64,000 nt of DNA from Auxenochlorella pyrenoidosa (lineage: Eukaryota > Chlorophyta > Trebouxiophyceae > Chlorellales > Chlorellaceae): positions 1,222,584-1,286,583 of the forward strand of contig KQ482066.1 of the NCBI GenBank assembly GCA_001430745.1, read 5' to 3'. The position numbers and the translations under genes are program-made. The notes under the pieces were generated by a model, which was not told the origin of the DNA, did no database searches, and saw only the letters and a list, made by a program, of their open reading frames with translations. Positions 59,183 to 64,000 of this stretch are shown in pieces; position 1 is the stretch's first letter; every line of letters begins with the position of its first letter.

Positions 59183-59576
59183 GGTAGCAAGCGCAGAGTG
59201 TGGTGGTCTGCTTCGCGTCTGCGCCGCCTCCGCTGCGCCGCCTTCTGCCTGTCAGCAGCTGCCGGGCCTGCCGCGCTGTTGTCACACTCGCAGCGTTCTG
59301 TACATGCCGACGCAGCTCGCAACGGTGTGCGTGGAGCAGGAGGGCTTGCCCGGTGACGTTCAACTTCGTTCAACTTTTCTGTGCTTCTCAGCGGGACAAT
59401 TGTTGCCTTGGCGGGAGCCGAGCAATCAGCGATGAACACCCGCAGTTCTTGGTCTTCGAAGAGTCGTGCTGTGCCAAACTCGCTAAGCAGGGCGCGACGG
59501 GCAAGTCAATTGGCGCCCTCTCAAGCAGGCAGTGCACCTTATGTATCTGCTATAGGTTCTTTCAAACTCTAGCACC
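59183..59576. promoter_or_regulatory. Divergent upstream region (CEP120-like / ankyrin-TPR)
   Basis: 394 bases between the two start codons. It should carry both promoters if no further upstream exons exist. A GTTCAACTTCGTTCAACTT direct repeat lies at 59358-59376. Confidence 0.45.
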
Positions 59577-62560
59577 ATGCCGCCGCAGCAAACGCAACAA
59601 GAGGTAGCGCTCTTCAAGGCTGCGCAGGCAGGAAAGCTAGATGACGTGCTACAGATCGCAGAGGAGCTCGGCAGAGACATCAAGACGATTGCAGACGCCA
59701 ATGGAGCAAACTGCCTTCATGTTGCTGCCTACGCGGGCCAGACAGCGCTCTGCAAGCACCTGGTGGAAGAACTGCAGTTTGACATCAACTCTCAGGATGG
59801 TGGAGGTGCGCTGCCTGCAGTTTTCCATCTCGGAATAGTGCTGGCCCCAACATGCATGGCGGCGGCGGCAGCGGCAACGACTGCTGCCTGCTGCCTGGCG
59901 ACCTGCACTGCTGACCTCTGTGCAGGCTGCTGCAATTGAAATGCAGTGCTGTAAATGGCTTGTTCCAGGAAATGACATGTTTTCACACATTCCAATGCGT
60001 TGTCCATGCGCCCTCCTCTGCAGGCGCTGGCAGCACGCCGCTCGTGCTCGCTGCAGCAAACAGCCAGTGGGATACGGCCCAAGCCCTGCTGGCAGCGGGC
60101 GCAGACCCCAACCGCCGCAGCAGCAGCCCAGCCGATGCGCCGGGGGCGCTGCACCTGGCGGTGGCAGCGGATCAGCTGGAGGTGGTAAAAGCGCTGCTGG
60201 CGGCGGCAGCAGACCCCAATGCGAGCAGCAGCAGCGGCAGCCCGCTGGCGCTGGCTGCAGCGCGCAGCAATGCCCCCATGGTCGCAGCGCTGCTGGCGGC
60301 GGGGGCCGACGTCAATGCACCTGCCCGCCAGGGCCTCACCCCACTGTTCATGGTGAGAGCATTCAGAGCGCGCACTGCTGCTGCCGTGTGGTGCTGGCCG
60401 CTGCTGCCGTGCTGAGACTGTCCGCCAGGCAGCTGCAGGCAGCAGTGCCTCATGCTGACGGTGACTCCTCAGCGAGCTGCACTCAACCTTTGCGGTGCCT
60501 GCAGGCAGTGGCGGTGGGCGCTACGGCAGAGGTGGCGCAGCAGCTAGTGGGCGCGGGAGCAGATGTTAACGGCCGCGCCCTGGGCGCCTTCACCCCACTG
60601 CACGTGGCGGCGGAGGGCGGCAAGCTGGAGCTTGTGGAGGTGCTGCTGCAGGTCGGTGGGCTGCACGGGGCGCGGCGCTGTCCTTGCGGGGCCAGCCGCC
60701 GGCAGCACTGGCAGCGAGGGTGAGCTTGCACATGCCCGCCGGGGGGGTGCAGTGTGGAATTGCTGTCGACGGTCTGGTTTGAGGCGGCCATGTCTTTCCG
60801 GCCGGTCGACTTTGTTTCGGCGGGCGCCACGGGCCGGCCAGGGTGGATTGGGACGCCAACAGCAGGCTGGGCACCTCTGCCAAAACCCGCCCGGGCGGCG
60901 CCCCCATGCCGCCAGGGGTCTGAAGGGCATCGTACATTCCGATGTTTTTGGGACTTCTCGGCCCGCATGTGTGACGTCGTTCCTGCACGGCAGCAGGGTC
61001 GGGCTTCCAACCAGGGGAAGCGCCGACACCGCGCATGCACGGCCAGCCTCGTCAACTTGCCTCTTCCCAAGCACTTGTGGGTGGCTGTTTAACAATGGCT
61101 GTAATGCATGCCCTGCAGGCTGGAGCTGACCCCTCGGCCAAAGATGAGCATGGGCACACGCCCGCCAAGGTGGCAGCCATGCATGGTCACCGAGCCGTGG
61201 TCGAGGCGCTGCTGCGCCGCAGCGGTGACAGCGGCAGCGGCAGCGGGGGCGAGGCGGCAGGCAGCAGCAGCAGCAGCGCGGGCGTGGACGCGTTCATGGC
61301 ATCGAGCAAGGCTGACCTGAAGGAGCGCGAGGAGAAGGTAGGCAAGCTGGCTGGGCTGCGTTGCATTGAGTGGGCGGGTGGGAGTGTGGAGGGGGGCCAC
61401 CAGGTGAGCTTGTCAGCTTGGCAGGGCTCCGGCAAAAGCGGCCGCTGCCAGCGCAATGGGCAGGGCAGCCATTCTTTTCTCAGCGCAGCAGCGGCCCATC
61501 GTCCCCTGCACCCACACCCGCAGGCCAGCAGCAGCGGCGGCGGCAGCGGCGACGGCGCCAGCGTCATCGCGATTCCCTCGCCAGAGGTCCCTGACGAGGC
61601 GCTTGCAGACACATTCAAGCGCAAGGGCAACGAGTTCTTTGTGGCGGGGGACTACGAGGGGGCGGCCAAGCTGTACGAGCTCAGCCTGAGCCACTGGACG
61701 CAGTGAGGACCATCGGATGGGTGCCCTGCCACATGCGCGGGGGCTGCTGCCGCATGGTAGCGGGCCAATGGCACCCTGCCCTCGCCTTGAAGGCACGGCC
61801 GTGTGCATCTGCTTCGCCACCCCGCTCCGCCTGCTGCCCTTCTGATGCCCTGCCGATGCATGTGTGTGCGGTTCCAAGTCTCCACAGAGCCCCCACCCCC
61901 CAAATTCTGCCCGCCCTCGCGCCCCCAGGAACCCCACTGTGTGGAGCAACCGCGCGGCCTGCTTCCTGCGGCTGGAGAAGTGGGACAAGGCGCTGCAGGA
62001 CGCGCAGATCGCGCGCACGCTCGACCCCAAATACGTCAAGGTCCGCCCGCGCTGCGCCGGCCCTGCCTGGCGTGCGCGCAGCCTGCGGCGCCGCGCCGCA
62101 GGCAGTCTCTCTGTGGCAGGGGGCCGAGCCTACGCAGCAGTCATGGTCGCCCATGGCCCGAGCGCGATGGGCGGACATGTCGTTGTGCTGCTGCTGCTGT
62201 CCTGGGCATGCTTGTTCCCAGGTTCACAGCCTGCCTGCCCCAGCGCGCCGTGCTTGCGCGGCGCGCAGGGCAGTGGCTGGCGGCGCGCCGCAGCCTCTGA
62301 ACAGGCCGCAGCATTCGGCCTCTCTTCCCCCGCAGGCCTGGTACCGTGAGGGCCGGGCGGCAGAGGGCCTCAAGCGCTGGGAGGACGCGGCCACGGCCTT
62401 CTACCAGGCAGCCCAGCTGCAGCCAGAGAACGAGGAGTTCATCCGCCTGACAAAGGAGGCCATTGTGGAGGGGCGCAAGGAGTTCCAGGCGCAGCAGGGG
62501 CAGCAGCAGCAGCAGGCAGCGGGGCCGGCAGCAAGCAGCAGCGACGGCGCCACGTCCTGA
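59577..62560 (+). CDS. Ankyrin-repeat plus TPR co-chaperone-like protein
   Basis: Probable protein-interaction adaptor. Exons 59577-59805, 60024-60352, 60505-60651, 61119-61337, 61524-61702, 61929-62040 and 62336-62560 join to 479 residues. Residues 1-260 form six to seven ankyrin repeats (ANCLHVAAYAGQTALCKHL, GSTPLVLAAANSQWDTAQAL, GALHLAVAADQLEVVKALL, FTPLHVAAEGGKLELVEVLL, GHTPAKVAAMHGHRAVVEAL). A Ser/Gly linker follows, then about 335-450 are three TPRs: FKRKGNEFFVAGDYEGAAKL, NPTVWSNRAACFLRLEKWDK, AWYREGRAAEGLKRWEDAA. The residues of the two-carboxylate clamp that binds EEVD tails of HSP70/HSP90 are present: K and N in KRKGNEFF, N in SNRAACF, K and R in VKAWYREGR. The tail is Gln/Ala/Ser-rich. 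Partners are therefore predicted to be cytosolic HSP70/HSP90; the mitochondrial HSP70 in this window lacks EEVD. Confidence 0.85.
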
Positions 62561-63187
62561 GCTGCGCCGGCGGCTGCGCTCCTGACAAACGTCGACCGAC
62601 GCGCGCGTGCCTGTGACCCCATCGCTGGAACCCTGCTTGCGTTTCACAAGGGCTGGAGTTCCCTTCAGCCTGCACTCTGTTAGAACAAGGCTTTGGCAGG
62701 CAACCGGTGAATGTGGCATGTCGGTGCGACAAGACACAGCAAACAGCCAGGGCATGCATATGGAGGAGGCAGGTATGGAGCGAGGAAAGAGAAGTGCGGC
62801 CAGGAGCACCTGCTTGGTACAGTTGTGCGTGTGGCAAAGAATGCGAGGATGGCCTATGTGGACTGGACAAATGTGGGATGCTGTGCCTGCGTGGGCGGGC
62901 GGCTAACCCGCGCAGGGCAGCATCGGGCCTACGAAATGGGCTGGCGCTTGCCATGCATGAAATGTTCAACACATGCCGGCCGCCGCTGGGGGAAAAGCGG
63001 GAAAAGGCGGGTTTGTTTCGGGGCACAGGAAGGACGGTTTGCGAGGGTTGGTTGGTACAGGTGGCACCAGCTGGCTGAGCAGCAGGGCCGGGGGATGGCG
63101 CGCAGAACGACAGGCCACGGTGGCTGCCCACCTCAGCCAGTCAATGCTAAGCAGCTGAGCTGTGCCGTTACGTGCCTACTTCACACT
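62561..63187. other. Convergent 3' flanks of ankyrin-TPR and PDK1 genes
   Basis: 627 bases. Several overlapping short ORFs, none supported. Confidence 0.5.
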
Positions 63188-63896
63188 TCAATCGAGCGGC
63201 AGGTGGTCCTCGCGGCCGGAGGGCAGGGCCGACGCCAGGGACTGCAGCTCCCAGTCAAAGCTGCTGTTGGCGCTGCTCAGGGCTGCACGGCGCGGGGTCG
63301 GGGCGGCAGGGGCGGCAGGGGCGAGGGGCGTTAGGCGGGGAGGGCTCCCCCCACAGGGGACACCGTTAAGTCGTTGCAGCTGAGGCATAACCCCCGCCAG
63401 GGTGACATCAAAGTCCGCTACACAGCGGCGCGCCTGCGCGCGTCGCCGAAAAGGCACATGGATGGCAGGAGCAGGAAGCATCGTGACTCACAGTCTAGCA
63501 TAGGGTCTTGCACCCACTCGGGCGCCTCCTGGCTGCGCAGGCTGTCCCAGGGCACGCCCTCGAAGAACGGATGGGCCCGCAGCTCGGCGAGGTCGGCGGC
63601 GCCTGCAGATTAAAGGGGCAGAAGGCGTATGTGCCATGTGCAAACATGAGGGGAAGCGACGCCAGTCGACGGCAAACCGAGCCGTGGCCCTGCATGCACT
63701 GTGCTTTCTCCATGTGTGTGCGTGGTGTTTTTCTTCTGTGCATTTGGGTTTCTCTTGTCTTTTGGGAGTTCCCCCTCACCAATTCGATCTGCCGGCTCCA
63801 ATGCCAGCAGCCTGGTGATGAGGTCGGCGGCAGCAGGGGGCAGCCCCTCTGGGAGCTCATACTCGGCCTCCACTATTTTTTGAAATGTCAGGTATT
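63188..63896 (-). CDS. PDK1: PDK1-type AGC protein kinase, C-terminal end
   Basis: 3-phosphoinositide-dependent kinase 1 phosphorylates the activation loop of other AGC kinases. Exons 63896-63780, 63602-63492 and 63282-63188 join in phase 1 to give the last ~107 residues; the N-terminal part, with DFG and catalytic loop, lies beyond the window edge. Visible: EYLTFQKIVEAEYELPEGLP, AAADLITRLLALEPADRIG (kinase subdomain XI, with the conserved Arg) and AELRAHPFFEGVPWDSLRSQ. After the kinase domain only about 40 residues remain (SSFDWELQSLASALP, ending EDHLPLD). No PH domain is encoded; some algal and moss PDK1 forms also lack it. This pattern with HPFF..V.W..L fits PDK1 better than other AGC kinases. 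Confidence 0.75.
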
Positions 63897-63925
63897 CTGC
63901 GTGTGGGTGAGGTATTCAGCGTGTG
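63890..63925. repeat. Tandem duplication at the PDK1 exon acceptor
   Basis: AGGTATTCTGCGTGTGGG at 63890 is repeated 21 bases on as AGGTATTCAGCGTGTGGA. The copy covers the first bases of the PDK1 exon and its acceptor (minus strand), giving a second potential CTG/CAG junction in the intron. Confidence 0.7.
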
Positions 63926-64000
63926 GAAATCAGCAGGGGAGGGTGTGGAAAGGCAGCCATCCCTCTGGGCGGCCGGGCGCAGAGAATGGAGGGGGGAGCG
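63926..64000 (-). other. PDK1 intron running out of the window
   Basis: Remaining 75 bases belong to the intron upstream (on the minus strand) of the last three PDK1 exons. No exon is seen. Confidence 0.5.

Overview
The window looks like nuclear DNA of a GC-rich green alga. The evidence is many short exons, C/CA-rich tracts before the acceptors, plastid and mitochondrial targeting sequences, plant-lineage families (DUF760, a PATROL1-type MUN protein, a thylakoid-lumen protein), a TTTAGGG-type telomeric motif, and TGTAA polyadenylation signals after some genes. A Chlorella-like trebouxiophyte is my inference; no marker in the window fixes the species. There are two assembly gaps (25032-25662 and 44168-44611).

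Layout, left to right: the 3' half of mitochondrial HSP70 (+); a head-to-head pair of related coiled-coil repeat genes lying in an inverted duplication (4480-7360); a 24-exon PATROL1/UNC-13-like MUN-domain gene (+); COP9 signalosome subunit 6 (-); a multi-pass membrane protein frame interrupted by one in-frame TAA (-); a thylakoid-lumen protein (+); an unidentified acidic-tailed gene (-); autophagy gene ATG16 (+); a plastid single-span membrane protein (-); a large disordered protein (+); a TauE/SafE anion transporter (-); a 74-residue SMIM20/MITRAC7-like protein (-); a stand-alone, degenerate eIF4A-type RecA2 domain (+); an Ala/Glu/Pro-rich protein with a membrane anchor (-); a DUF760 plastid protein (+); a mitochondrial LEA-like protein (+); a CEP120/UNI2-like centriole protein (-); an ankyrin-TPR protein (+); and the 3' end of PDK1 (-).

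Most genes were rebuilt by joining exons at splice sites with matching phase. For every model called complete, the exon lengths sum to a whole number of codons. The genes form no pathway cluster: this is a dense eukaryotic housekeeping region with several divergent pairs sharing short upstream regions. Themes that recur: (1) about a dozen of roughly 110 introns start with GC rather than GT; (2) small duplications of exon-intron junctions occur in at least five genes; (3) several proteins are reduced or unusual versions of conserved families (RecA2-only eIF4A relative, CEP120 without its first C2 region, PDK1 without a PH domain, CSN6 with a new Gly-rich tail).
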